A stretch of DNA of 64,000 nt from Psococerastis gibbosa (lineage: Eukaryota; Arthropoda; Insecta; Psocodea; Psocidae), in the NCBI GenBank assembly GCA_963971405.1, contig OZ020486.1:22715419-22779418 (forward strand), read 5' to 3'. The notes beneath the pieces are model-generated. The model was not told the origin of the DNA, did not search any database, and saw nothing but the letters and a program-made list of their open reading frames with translations. Within the stretch, counting starts at the first letter, position 1; each line of letters opens with the position of its first letter. Below are positions 11,201-21,032 of the stretch, piece after piece. Both the position numbers and the translations under genes were made by a program.

Positions 11201-14200
11201 AAAGAAGGAGTTTGAAAACTGTGGCCGCTCGGTGTTAGTGACGGCCACATATCACAATTTAGAGGAGCATTTCTTCTGCGAGATTTTTGTTTGCTCTACC
11301 ATGGATATTTCATGTGAAATTTGCCTTTGCACAAAAAACGCGTAGTGGGGCTGTCCGATGTGTTCTTAAGCATTTTCATCCTGTCGTGCGGTTTATTATT
11401 GTGGAGGAGTTGGAACATAATACTGTAGTATACTCTAATAACGAACGACGAAGTACTTCAAAGGATAAAATATCCCTAATTACCTCCATTTCCGTGAGAA
11501 GAGCAAAATGGATGGGTCACCTGATCAGACAAGAAGGACTCCTAAGCACCATAATAGAAGGCACCAATGCAAGAGGGCGACCATGGAAGGCGTACGCAGA
11601 AGACCTCAAGAAAGATATGAGATGCGGAACCTACTTGTAACTAAAGAGAACTGCCCAAGACAGGGAGGAGTGGAGAAGGAGGTGGAAAGATTTGCTGCAA
11701 ACCAATCGTTAGATTGACACTAAAGAAGAACTGTAGAGGGCTGTTCCAATACCTGCCGTTTGATTTGGGAGAGGTGAATGGAGAACAAGCAGCTGCAATG
11801 GTTGGGCCACGTCCCAAGGATGGACGAGAATAGGACCACCCGGAGGTTGGCGGAAGCAAGACAATGAGGTAGAAGACCCATGGGCAGACCGAGGGCAACC
11901 AGAAAAGAATTGAACAACTTGTCGGAGCCGGAGGGAAAACAATGGCCGAGCTCAAGGCGTTAGCGTCCGACCGGGGCGAGTTCAAGAAATTGGTACGGGG
12001 CGCACGCGGCACTACGAGGGAAGAGGAAGAAGTTGGATTTGGCTATTTGACGAAAATTTCATTACTTGAGTGTAGCTGTAATGTAATGGGGGTCAGTAGT
12101 CATAACTTCACTAGTGGTGGAAGGGGTGTCCATAAAGTCATTATTTATGTATTCTATGCATAAATACATTTCTAATGATTTCTTACCGTGTGGGCCTGTC
12201 GAGCTTCTTCAATGTAATGTGTCGTGATAATGACAGTCTTATTCCCGCCTTTGGTTATCTGAACAAGATGGTTCCAGATAGATTGCCGAAGCAGAGGGTC
12301 CACACCAACTGTGGGTTCGTCCAGAATCAGTAGCTCGGGATCGTGCATTAAGGCTACTGCGAAAGACACCCGCCTTTGTTGTCCTCCGCTGAAAAAAATC
12401 CAACTTTTATTTTAGATACGGGACAAAAACAGATTTCATAAAAATATTTTCCTAGTAGATTGCTTGCGAAATCAGTTTGAAGAAGCGTATCGAAGGATAA
12501 CTATCAATTTGACAAAATTCTGGTGACCAGGTAGCTTGCTGAAATCATCATTCATTCTTGTCGCTCATCAGTTGACTTTACATCCACTTTATCATACTGA
12601 CTTCGTACGCACCCTCAGTAATTAACTCATCATTATTGTAGGTATGTTTGTTTATTTCCCTGGGTCACTGGCTTGTCATTTGACAGACTGCCTGACACAG
12701 GATAACAATTTGACATTGTGACTTTTTCTTGTGTGACAATGACTAATAGCTAGTTCATTATCCACGTGATGAAATGTCATCAGGTAGGAAATAAACCTGA
12801 TAGCATAGTGTTTAAATAAACCTGGAAATCACTGCTCCGTTCTTATACCGTGTGGTAAAACACCCATGCCTAATGGACAGCCATGTGGACAACCTTGGTC
12901 ATGTCATTAAACTTGAAGTCACCTTTAATTGGAATTTGTTTGGAAAATTTTATATTATGGCTATAACTCTGCTAAAGCTAGTGAGATTGTCTTTGAATAG
13001 CAAACTCCTGCATATGTATCGTGGCTACATTTTTTTTTTTTGAAATTAGTAAGTATTTTTCATAATACCGATACCTTGATTTATTTCAAAGCGCTATTGC
13101 TTCTCGGTTCCAAAATGCAACTGTGCTTCCCAGTAAAGACGGTTATATTGTGCATTGCGTAACAATATGAGCGCCATGTTCTTTTCTGTGTCGCTTTAAA
13201 TGACGTTTTGATAAAGCCCCGTGTGACACATGGAATGAATACCGGTACCTAGTCTAAGCAATACATGTCTACATCTTTTTTTTATCGTATAATATGCAAT
13301 ACTTAGCTGTGTAAAGTACTACATTCTAAAATGATAAGCCAGTATAGTAAAATATTCAATCTTTAAAAGAAGCCCTACATTATATTGCAATACTATACGA
13401 TGTATTTATATTCGTAGGCTTTTAGAAATTATGCTATTCTCCAATACTTGTCCTTTGAAGCAGAAGGTATTGAGAGTTGTATCCCACCGTTAGCACAGTG
13501 TGCCGTCGATTGGACAATAAAATCGAACCTGTAAATACGTTTTTTATGCGATTTCTCAGTAGCCCTCAGTATCCGCAATATAATATTAAAATAATTGACG
13601 TGGATGAGTCGACGTCAGGCAAAACAAGTCCAGTTTTTGCTTCTAAACAGATTCCAAGGCTTCGAGGTCTTCGCGTGATGCGAAGTTTCAAGTTAATTAT
13701 TGCCTTATAACATACCTGAGATTCTTAACTAATCTATTCTGGCTTGGTAAGTCGAGGAAACTTAAAAGAAACTGCAGCCTTTCATCGATTTCTGGCGTAT
13801 CCATTCCGAAAATCCAGCCGAAGTACATCATTGTTTCCTTGATTGAAAATTCAGCATATAGGGCTATTTCCTGAAAATGTACGAAATTGTTTTTAAACCA
13901 AAAAGATATGTAATCTGATTGCTTCAATATTTTGCTTATGTATGCACGCCAGCAAAACTTCTCTATATGCAATACATTGCATGAAATTGACTAGTATTTA
14001 TTTCGAATATTTTGAGCGATTTCCCTTTAAAAATTCAGGGGGATATTTTAATTTTAATGCGCAATGCACAATCTATCTTTCTCGGAAAAAAAATTATAAT
14101 ATTGTAGGTGGCAGTAAAATATTCGGCTGATGCGTCAGAGTCTAATACTGGAAGATATTTCCTGCGGCTAATGGCGAAGACATCCGCTGACCGTCCATGA

Positions 14201-17200
14201 AATTACTATGGCAAATTACGTGTTGTAGCCATGGTGTGCACAGCGACTATCAAGACACTACGTCTCGTCTTATAACAGGGGTTAAACTCTACATTTTATA
14301 GCTTTTAAAGTGGAATACCATCAATCCCAATGCACTGTATACTAGATACGGTTACATGATTTTCGTCTGAGAGAGGAGCAACTTCTGCAGAGCTAAGGCG
14401 GTTCGCTATTTACTGCAAAAGATATGGCAAATCTCGGAGGCGATATAAATACATGTGCAAAAATAATAGCAATTTCACATGCGCCCCTTCAGTTCTAGCA
14501 ATGCATAACAATTTGATTCGCGCCCTTCAACAATTTCCTCATTCGATGAATAGGGCTCCTGATATATTTCTTATCGTCAATCCAATTATAATGAGCGTAA
14601 GCTGTATGCATGGTCTGGGGGGGGGGGTGGTCCAAGGGGTCCGGACCCCCCCGGACCCCCGAAATAAATTTTGTTATGTAAACCTGTATTGTTTGAAGAA
14701 TTCATCCATTAATTCTTCAGTAATAAATTACGTTAAAAAAACGTTTTGGACCCCTCCCCCGAAATCAAAACCTTGGCACGGCCTTGGCTGTATGCCCCGT
14801 TTGTCCTCTCAGAACATGCTACGTAGAAAGTTAGCACCCCAAAATTTGTTGTTTTCATTGACTTTTTATTTTTTAATTAATTAACAAAGCAAGTTATTAA
14901 AGATTTGGCTCATGTAAGTTGTATAAGACTAATTCATGTATCATTCTAATTCATGCATGGAGGAAGTATTAATAACACGACTGCTTATTGGGCACACGAC
15001 GCTGACCCATGGCCACTTGATGACGGGTTCCCCACCCCCCATGTGTCCATCCTGTCAGGTACTACTTGATGTACAACACCTGCTCCTTGTCTGTCCTGCG
15101 TATGCTTGCTACCGCACCTTCCCTAGTAACTCCTCTATGAGCGATATTCTTACTGACGCAGCTACTTTACGCCAACACACGCTCCCGTTTCTGTTCCAGT
15201 CCAATATCTATAAAAATCTGTGCAAACCCTTAATCCATTAAAAAAAAAAAAAAAAAAAAAATCGAACAAATAGACAAGGGCAAACCGTTGTAGACGGTAC
15301 CTGGGCAACTCGTTGCCCAGCGCGCTTATAGCAGTTTGCCGAAAAAAAAAAGACAATAGTGCACACTACACCAACCCCATTAAAAACTACAGCATTGCAA
15401 CACTTAAACATACAACGCGTAAGCCCCAAAGGGCGTTGCGTTATGATTAAAAAAAAATAAAAAATAAATAAATAAAAAATGATAATAATTCATGTATCAT
15501 AGGAAATACTAACTTTTTGGTGCCTTATTTCTTTAATAAAAACCAGTGGGGACTAAAATTTTGCGTAATCTGGAATTTTTGAAAAAACTATAAAACCGAA
15601 AAGTAAAAATACCCAATTATATGATTCACGAAGTAGTCTTCTACAACTTAAATGAGCCAAATTTTTAATAACTTGCTGAGTTAATGAAATAAAAAATGAA
15701 AAGTATTTAATTTTGGGGTGCCAATTTTCTAAGTAGCATATCTTCTTAAGGCGGTTTTGAAGACTTTTACATAGAGGATTCGATTCTTCCTTGTTGCATT
15801 TCTTTATTATTAACAAAAAATGGGCACAGGCCTATACTGTATGATATGTCTTGGTGAAATTAGTAAGCCACTTATACCCCAAATACATGCAGGAGAAACA
15901 AAAAATTGTATTGTTGCTCGTAAAACACGAACATCCTTCGTTTCAATGTAGAGAACGGCGGATATATGAGTTTTTCTCATGCCAAACGGTAGATACACGC
16001 GTTTTTCTCATGCGAGAGAATATGCATTGCTTGTTTTACTACTATATTCAAATTTCTCTTGAAATACATTTTTCGTGGGTGTGTGAGTTTATTTATTTAT
16101 TTCTCGCAAAATGACATCCAAACCTCATTTTCGATTCAATGTGGTTTACTTATTCTAGCTACAATATATGCATGGAACACTGTGTAGATAAATATTCCGA
16201 GAATAAAGTTATTAATTACTGGACTGATCTAAGCCCACTTTTCGTGTGGTGTTCTGAAGGAAAATAGGCATTGCAATAATTAATTAAAACTTCACAGATT
16301 TGTTCATTTGTTCAAAATTGTAGCTGGCCTTTGATATTTCGCGATGAAGCCTATCGCATTAAATTCCACTCTGCCATCCGCAAAAAATAGGTACAAGTTT
16401 TTGTATTAGATTTCAAATAAGTACTTGTTTTGCAACTTCGCCCATTTTTTTTTTCCCAACTACGTATCGTTAAATATAAGCATGGATAATGGACATTAAC
16501 TACAGTCTAGATATGTGCAGTAGATATCTCGTACATAAATAATGATTTTGTGGTGCATAGGCTATGTTAAAACTGGTTTGACAAGCTCCTACTCAAATAC
16601 AGTAATTAGTACAACACATTGCCTACAGGATAGTCCGAAAATTTGGGCTAGATTAGATTTTTAGACGTTATTCTCCCCAAATTCATTTTTTTATATGGGG
16701 AGATAAATTTCTCGTAAAAATTTTAGGCTTTAATATTTAAACCCTATTTCTAAATTTCATGTACTTAAAATCGCGTTCAAAAGATTAATAGTAACCTGTT
16801 CAACTCGGTTTAAAGTACTAGAACTGAATTTGTATTGGTCATTATTTTGTTTTCTCAAAGTTTTCAGTCATGGGACAGTTTTACACCAACGATATATAAT
16901 AAAAACTATAGATGAGAAACAAGCCGTTAATCAATATGGCCGCCTTGAGCATCCCCCTTGCACATTCGCGCCCAAAATTGCGCAAAATTAATGTGGCGCT
17001 GTACATCTGCGCGTGGGTAGGGTACACTACCCTAGCTAAGAATAGAATCGGCTACTTTGGCTCGATGACGTCACTTGTCAGCATATCTGCTAGTTTGGTG
17101 CATCTTTTAGACTGTAAAGTGTAAACAAAACAACATATTTGCATTTTGTGTGGGTAACGGCCGCAGCGGCGCGGCGGTGCACACAGGGATTGCGTCTTGA

Positions 17201-18187
17201 TTCACGTACTGCATACGTTTGTTCACTTTGTACCTACAAAGTATTTGCCATAAGGTTTTTTCATTTATTTTTATTCTTTTATTCCCATAATTTTGTTGTT
17301 AAAAGTTGTATTCTCACCTGAGGCATGTATCCAACTTGTTTCCCTGGAACTCCGCTGCCTTTTGTACCAGGTTTTCCTCCCAGAACCCAAATTTCTCCTG
17401 TATTTAACCTTCGTCTTCCTACAATGCAACTCAAAAGGGTTGTTTTACCGCATCCAGAAGCACCAAGCAAGCCATATCTAAAATAAAACGGGGTGGTCAA
17501 AGTTTCAGTTCCGAATAGCAGTAACTGTCTAACCTCTCCCAATAGGCTTAATCGATTCTGCTGAAGTTCATATTTCAGTATTACAATCTTGATATACCGC
17601 ATGTGCAACACTAACATTTAACTAACTTTGGTTCAAGAGGTAACCTCCTCGTTATTATCGGTTAGGCGTAGATCGTGGGTTTAAATCCCGCCAAGTCCAG
17701 TTTTTTCTATACCTATCCTCTAACTTCGGTTCTGCTGACGTAGGGAATTTTCTCAAAGTTATTGTTGCGTCCAGCCTGCATTTATCATTGCTTAAGTTAT
17801 TTCTTCTGTTTCATATTTTTGTTCTAATCCGTCTATTAGCAGCTCCTCTTCAAACACATTGTAAGATTCTATGCGGGCTTTGTCCTATTCCAATGATCTT
17901 AATTTGTGTTATGCAGTGTGATACAACTTCTGCTGTATCATAGTAAATGTTAAGATAACGGTACTGTTTACTCACATGCAGCCCTTGCCGACAGTCATGT
18001 TGAGGTTACTGAGAACATGGTTAGGGTTCTTTTTTGAGCCGTAATTCTTAAAGGCGTGACGGACACTGACAGCACTTTGTCTTCGAATGTTGACGGTGCT
18101 GTTTTGGCTTTGAAGAGATGGGCGAGACGTGACATCAGGAGCGGCGATGTTCTCCCGGCTTCCTTCAAACGCTGCGTTGTCGTGCAT
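2010..18187 (-). CDS. ABC transporter, ABCH subfamily (often annotated 'ABC transporter G family member 23-like'), 13 coding exons
   Basis: A half-transporter with the ATP-binding domain first and the membrane domain second. Spliced length is 2316 nt (771 codons plus stop) and all 12 junctions keep frame. The nucleotide-binding domain has Walker A GASGCGKT (about 76-83), Q-loop Gln 124, signature LSGGQ (175-179), Walker B LLILDE (195-200), D-loop VGVDP (203-207) and H-loop His 233. Six membrane segments follow: one near 395-415, then a large outside loop with NCT, NLS and NKT glycosylation sequons, then helices near 577-599, 622-646 and on to the C-terminus LVLKFKR. Family members in insects (Drosophila snu and Oskyddad) move lipids for the cuticle barrier; this copy's substrate is unknown. 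The start is the ATG at 18187 in good context (AAAATGC). The exon continues upstream to an acceptor at 18206, so an untranslated or further coding exon lies beyond. Confidence 0.93.
2303..2532 (+). repeat. Dispersed direct repeat, copy 1 (in ABCH intron 12)
   Basis: About 230 bases resembling 48127..48357 in the same orientation. Shared blocks include ATTGGCAAACTGGTATACG, GATAATGGA and GAAAGCATGACTTAACCA. No coding potential, no terminal repeats seen; class unknown. Confidence 0.7.
2701..2964 (-). CDS. ABCH coding exon 12 (membrane helices 3 to 5)
   Basis: Completes Gly 614, then 87 codons (615-701), from TPFEILASHVITQFVVMCGQ to LGSFYPTLLLSG. It is the most hydrophobic exon. Acceptor TTTTGCAG, donor GTAAGT. 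Confidence 0.95.
3294..3453 (-). CDS. ABCH coding exon 11 (second membrane helix)
   Basis: 53 codons (561-613) plus one base: KDPIYGSSDPSFTDFVAPG, then the helix VILTIVFFLAVALTSSALII and the ERMEGLLDRSWVA loop typical of ABCG/ABCH proteins. Donor GTAAAA. Confidence 0.95.
3562..3833. mobile_element. hAT-type MITE with 8-bp target duplication (ABCH intron 10)
   Basis: 272 bp bounded by CAGAGGTCCCACAGG and TTTGGGAACCCCTG, imperfect inverted ends of the hAT kind. It is flanked on both sides by CTCTAGTC (3554-3561 and 3834-3841). Non-coding, so moved by an hAT transposase supplied elsewhere. Confidence 0.88.
3855..4196 (+). mobile_element. MITE family 4, copy 1
   Basis: About 340 bp, very similar to 35566..35913 and, inverted, to 61247..61578. 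The ends are short inverted repeats around GAGGTTCTGT and AAATGAACC. The inside carries ATTCAAAATGGCCGCCGTTT and an AT-rich middle. It sits directly beside the hAT MITE. Confidence 0.85.
4553..4668 (-). CDS. ABCH coding exon 10 (outer loop)
   Basis: Completes Asn 522 and adds 38 codons (523-560): QQIGLMLNRDLQFTYREFAQ to KLADIPIQ. Acceptor TTTCAG, donor GTAAGT, phase 0 out. Confidence 0.92.
4923..5100 (-). CDS. ABCH coding exon 9 (outer loop)
   Basis: 59 codons (463-521) plus one base, EYYRTPEEALEAVKVGEAWG through FTENFTDALVARM to EIRVWLDMS. This is the extracellular region between helices 1 and 2. Donor GTAAGC. Confidence 0.93.
5220..5424 (-). CDS. ABCH coding exon 8 (first membrane helix, start of outer loop)
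   Basis: One base plus 68 codons (394-462). The helix MLFIFALPVMQVILFCLAIG is followed by RDPTGLKLAIVNSE and a Cys-rich outside segment with N-glycosylation sequons NCT, NLS and NKT. The donor is GTAAGT. Confidence 0.93.
5521..6385 (+). mobile_element. Hairpin-ended repeat family 1, copy A (old, in ABCH intron 7)
   Basis: A diverged full-length copy. It begins near the degraded left hairpin, has the AGCTTTGTGACGATCG and GATTTACACGTTTTGAGGT blocks, a short TCTG stretch, and ends at a diverged TACTGGTTCAC that abuts the next MITE at 6387. See copy D and copy F for the best ends. Confidence 0.75.
6458..6715. mobile_element. Inner MITE nested in the 6387..7029 element
   Basis: Arms 6458-6512 and 6661-6715 match with three differences over 55 bp and start GGCGG(A/G)GTTTCCACCG, clearly related to the outer element. 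A further hairpin inside pairs TTTTACTCTATG (6517) with CATAGAGTAAAA (6553). Confidence 0.88.
6772..6959 (+). repeat. Dispersed repeat family 3, partial copy
   Basis: Matches the right half of the copies at 21033, 34848 and 60168, starting around GACCTCCTGATTATAGTGG and ending at TCAACTTGGTATGGC. It is enclosed in the outer MITE. Confidence 0.8.
7135..7283 (-). CDS. ABCH coding exon 7 (linker to first membrane helix)
   Basis: 49 codons (345-393) plus two bases. It ends with KALLQKNFLRMWRNVG, the basic stretch that precedes the first membrane helix in this family. It is Cys-rich in the middle (CDDCGS..DCC). The donor GTACGC is less usual but gives the right phase. Confidence 0.88.
7732..7863 (-). 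CDS. ABCH coding exon 6 (linker)
   Basis: 44 codons (301-344), ASVTWGKQDA to GGKHID, a poorly conserved cytoplasmic linker between the ATPase and membrane domains. Phase 0 on both sides; acceptor TTCTTAAG, donor GTAAGT. Confidence 0.85.
8243..8413 (-). CDS. ABCH coding exon 5
   Basis: 57 codons (244-300), from IGLMRSGRLLAED through LSLEEVFLKLSRKQ to an Asn-rich linker. The donor chosen is GTAAGT at 8242, which keeps phase 0 with exon 6; the open frame runs on past it but without family resemblance. Confidence 0.9.
10016..10292. mobile_element. hAT-type MITE with perfect 15-bp ends and 8-bp target duplication
   Basis: The ends CAGTGGCGGACACAG and CTGTGTCCGCCACTG are exact inverted repeats. 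AATACTAT flanks both sides (10008-10015 and 10293-10300). 277 bp, no coding sequence, in ABCH intron 4. A related single end appears near 57473. Confidence 0.95.
10380..10740. mobile_element. hAT-type MITE, 8-bp target duplication
   Basis: The left end CAGGGGTTCTCAAAG pairs with the right end GGAGAACCTCTG. CCCTAGAC is repeated at 10372-10379 and 10741-10748. 361 bp with G and C runs inside. ABCH intron 4. Confidence 0.92.
11440..11712 (+). pseudogene. LINE reverse-transcriptase C-terminal fragment (frameshifted)
   Basis: The translation shows the usual tail of a non-LTR retrotransposon polymerase: RRAKWMGHLIRQEGL, NARGRPWKAYAEDLKKDM, then after a frame change QDREEWRRRWKDLL and a stop. No 5' part is present. 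It lies in ABCH intron 4, opposite to the gene. Confidence 0.8.
11750..12030 (+). pseudogene. Second LINE 3' fragment, different family
   Basis: Contains QLQWLGHVPRMDENRTTRRL, GRRPMGRPRATR and, in another frame, ELKALASDRGEFKKLVRGAR, ending in a GAGGAAGAAG tail. The tail portion (GTTAGCGTCCG...GAGGGAAGAGGAAGAAG) recurs at about 47836-47935. Broken by frameshifts. Confidence 0.75.
12187..12388 (-). CDS. ABCH coding exon 4 (signature, Walker B, H-loop)
   Basis: Completes Ser 176, then GGQQRRVSF, LLILDEPTVGVDP and VIITTHYIEEARQAHT (177-243). These are the core ATP-hydrolysis motifs, all intact. The acceptor is TTTTTCAG and the donor GTAAGA. Confidence 0.95.
13716..13870 (-). CDS. ABCH coding exon 3 (helical subdomain)
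   Basis: Residues 125-175 and two bases of Ser 176, running from EIALYAEFSIKET to NRLVKNL. It joins exon 4 to make the signature. The acceptor is TTTTCAG and the donor GTATG. Confidence 0.94.
14610..14786. mobile_element. G/C-run MITE (family 5), 9-bp target duplication
   Basis: 177 bp between copies of GCTGTATGC (14601-14609 and 14787-14795). The ends resemble GGCCRTGCCMAGG inverted, with a G run near the left and C runs near both. Same family as 25639 and 44090. ABCH intron 2. Confidence 0.88.
14945..15486 (+). mobile_element. 3'-truncated LINE with 14-bp target duplication (ABCH intron 2)
   Basis: AATTCATGTATCAT flanks the insert (14931-14944 and 15487-15500). The coding part to 15241 reads MEEVLITRLLIGHTTLTHGH..PMCPSCQVLLDVQHLLLVCPAY, the RNase H-side and Cys/His tail of a Jockey/R1-like LINE ORF2. 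An A run at 15240-15260, a 3' region with GGGCAACTCGTTGCCC and a final A-rich tail follow. Confidence 0.9.
15501..17317. other. Rest of ABCH intron 2, no gene seen
   Basis: AT-rich sequence to about 16900. Between about 16930 and 17220 the sequence is richer in G+C, with GGCCGC motifs and a TGACGTCA at about 17067. I see no exon or named repeat in it. Confidence 0.4.
17318..17477 (-). CDS. ABCH coding exon 2 (Walker A, Q-loop)
   Basis: One base completes Ile 71, then residues 72-124. It contains YGLLGASGCGKTTLLS and ends in VGYMPQ, whose Gln is the Q-loop residue. The acceptor is TTTTAG and the donor GTGAGA. Confidence 0.95.
17627..17745 (+). repeat. tRNA-derived SINE family S1, copy 1
   Basis: Shares GAGGTAACCTCC, GGTTAGGCGTA, ATCGTGGGTT and GCCAAGTCCAGTTTTT with the copies at 24898, 27249 and 62526. 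The B box is decayed (GGTTTAAATCC). In ABCH intron 1. Confidence 0.7.
17976..18187 (-). CDS. ABCH coding exon 1
   Basis: Carries the N-terminal tail and start of the ATP-binding domain (residues 1-70 and two bases of codon 71). The donor is GTGAGT at 17975. The exon begins at 18206 after an acceptor (TTTGTTGCAG), so 18188-18206 is probably 5' UTR, although an upstream coding exon cannot be excluded because the frame stays open to the acceptor. Confidence 0.82.
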
Positions 18188-18206
18188 TTTGCCGGTGCCG
18201 CCCTCT

Positions 18207-19024
18207 CTGCAACAAACAGACAAATGTTTAATGTTACAAGAATTTAGAGGGTACTAGAAGCAAAAGGTCTCAGTTCCACTTAACTAAACTTTTCAGGAGG
18301 GACCAAAACTGTAGGTTAGCTCAAATCGTACATTGGAATCTGATTCTTTCACGCTACATTTTGACAGTTAGGAAGTCCTATTTTGCTCCTAACAACACTG
18401 TCACTTTGTAGCCTTTTACTAGACCATTCTGACGATACCGATAACTCAATATCCCAAAAAAATTGGAACTGGAACCTTTTGCTTCTAGTACTCTATAATA
18501 TAATATTATAATATATAAATATTAATATTATATTATAAATATAATATTATTATTTTTTCATTTTTTTTTTATGAGCTGAACTAGAACGAAAAGATTAGAT
18601 ATAACTGTAAGGTGACCATTTATAAATTTGAGGAAAACAGGTCATGTATATGGGAAGAAATACCGGGGGATTAGGTTTTTTTAATAATAAGGTCTAATTG
18701 AGTCTAGTGGCAATTTGAAAATAAACAAATCTTGACTAGGTAGTACACTTGCATAAGCTAAAAATGGGGCAAATATCTTAAATTATATTTAAAAAAAAAC
18801 TACAATATGATTTTATTTTTATTTTTATTTAGAATTAAAAATTGAAAAACAGGTCACTGAGATCGAAAACCAGGTCGAAACCAGAGCAGGCAGAAAACCA
18901 GTGCATTGGGCCAAAAAACAGGAGTGACCTGGTAAAAACAGGTCAGACGGTCACCTTAGGTATTAGCCTATTGTAATATTGATTATATATTTTTCCCAAT
19001 GTTGTTCCAAAGTTATAATTATTG
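18207..19024. other. Upstream of the first ABCH exon found
   Basis: The first intron or promoter region of the ABCH gene should lie here or further right. I see an alternating AT tract at about 18490-18545 and several AGGTC/ACAGGTC words at 18840-18950, but no sure 5' exon or promoter. Confidence 0.35.
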
Positions 19025-19814
19025 GTTTCCAATTTATACGTAGTATAAGGAAAGCTTTGTGATGGTCGACATTTCCGATTCCGAGGTTTCAACGGATTTA
19101 CACGTTTTGAGGTCCCAGGAACCCAAAAAAGTGGTTTTTACGAAATGTCTGTCTGTCCCTCTGTCTGTCGCTCTGTCTGTCTGTCTGTCTGTGCGTCGAT
19201 TTCCGGGCAAACTACTCGGTCGATTTTGATGAAATTCGGCTTGTTGGTTCATAAAAATCATACCTCAGGACAACTTTTTTTTTTGGGCTAACTCAATTTG
19301 GGGGGGTTTTATTTTCAAAATACTCCGAAAAAACGTCAAAAAAGAAATTATTTCTCGAAAACGGCTCCATCGATTTCTTTTAAATTCACATGTATTGTAG
19401 TCGTTATTAATGTTGACAAAATCCGAGGGTCCCTTGCCCCTTGATAGTTTGCTTTTGGGGGTAAAAAAAAATAAAAATAACTAAATTTTAATGAAAAAAT
19501 GACTAAAAAATAATTTTTCTGCGAAACCTTTCTATCTATGATTTCTACCTTCAGGTATGTTGTAGGTGTTAAATTTAGTAACGAAACTGGACATGTTGCT
19601 TTCCCAAAAAACTAAGTTTTGCACAAAAAATTATTTTTTGAAAAAATGATAGAAAATTCGCGCTCATATGCATTGCGCGCCCTGCCATTATTGCTGTGTG
19701 GTAATTTGTTGGTCTGACCTATCTAGAATTTACCTCACCTCCAGTGACGTCAGCTGGACAATGCCCCCCCCCCCCCGAAATTTAACTATAGGAAAATTAT
19801 TTATGTTTTGATTG
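19025..19814 (+). mobile_element. Hairpin-ended repeat family 1, copy B
   Basis: Starts at GTTTCCAATTTATACG, then the palindrome with TACGTAGTA and GGAAAGC. It has the TCTG microsatellite at 19148-19192, the CCAGTGACGTCA block at 19742 and a C run at 19765. The far hairpin end is lost just after GGAAAATTATTTA. Confidence 0.88.
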
Positions 19815-19849
19815 CTTGCGATTATTATAAATTTTTACCTGTTATTATT

Positions 19850-20085
19850 AGAATATAAACCGGATAATTTTAGATTGGAAATTGTTTTGTTTACACTTTT
19901 AACCCCCGGATTAAGTTAATATTAAACGGCTGCGGGCCTACTATGGTGATTATTTTTAATCTTAACCTGGGATTATAGGTGCAAACCAGATAATATTGAA
20001 ATGGAAAGTGTTATTCAAAATTGTTTTGTTTCAATTTTTAACCCCAAGAATAAGTTAATTCTAAACGGCATAGTATGTCCATAGC
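19850..20085. mobile_element. Palindromic MITE family 7, remnants
   Basis: Contains GTTTTGTTTACACTTTTAAC, GGAAAGTGTTATTCAAAA and GGGCCTACTATGG, as in the copies at 28131 and 49473. Two partial units appear side by side. Confidence 0.6.
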
Positions 20086-21032
20086 TGCAGCTTTTATTAT
20101 TTATATTCTCCCTAAAATTAAATATTAATTATCAGCTTCGGAGTAAGGGGATTTGTTATTTTTCATTGATTCATCCTTGCGCTATGACCATAATATTTGG
20201 TTAACGCTTGCCTGTTTGCAACCAAAACGTATTTTAATTCATGCACATAACATGTTACTTATAAACTATTTGAATTTCGCTTGGAAGCTATACATAACTC
20301 ATCTTCGGGACCAGTATAGTAGACACGTATAAAAATAATGTTATAACCTCTGACGCCGGCTGTAAACTTCTTTAAGGGCTAACCATCACCACCAATGTAA
20401 TAATTATAATTAGATAAAGAATATAAAGGTACGGTATAGCAACTAAATGTTACGAGCAAAGACCTTGAGCTGTGTTCAGTGGCCTACCTGGGTCTAAATC
20501 TGCAGTTATTAAGGTGCAAAAAACGAGTCTTAGGCACCTCATCATATAAGTGTGACCCGGGGTTTTTACCTGCGCTAGAATGAACCTCGGAACTTGCCGA
20601 GATAATGGCTGGGCCAATGACGTGAATGAATATACCTATTGTCGAGTATACCTACGCAATTGACTAAGGTGATAATATCTTGAGTAAATTAGGCAACCCT
20701 AAAAAATTATTATTAATGCCGTTATAGAGTACTTAACTCTGAAGTACAGCGCAACTGCTCAAATTATTTTAATTGCAGTGACTCTAGGCTACGAGTAGTT
20801 CTTTTAGGAGCAACTATACTAATGTGTAGTGAGCAGGTAGGTACTCGCAAAACCGAGTTGCTTCTTGCAGTTGAGCGCCTTTTCTTCTACTGAGAAGCGT
20901 CAGTAACTTACTTGCGATTTTATGCAGTATATGTTTAATTCAAGCTTGGGAAACATGAAGGTTTTTGGAATTAATGCAGAGTCGCAAATTTTCATTTATT
21001 TTATACAGCTGTTTCGTTTGTTTGTTTTTTTG
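20086..21032. other. No recognisable feature
   Basis: Non-coding sequence with short open frames only; nothing repeated elsewhere in the window that I could see. Confidence 0.3.

Noticed and set aside
14453-14884. 143-codon plus-strand open frame
   Set aside because: Runs through a G-run MITE of family 5; no protein resemblance.
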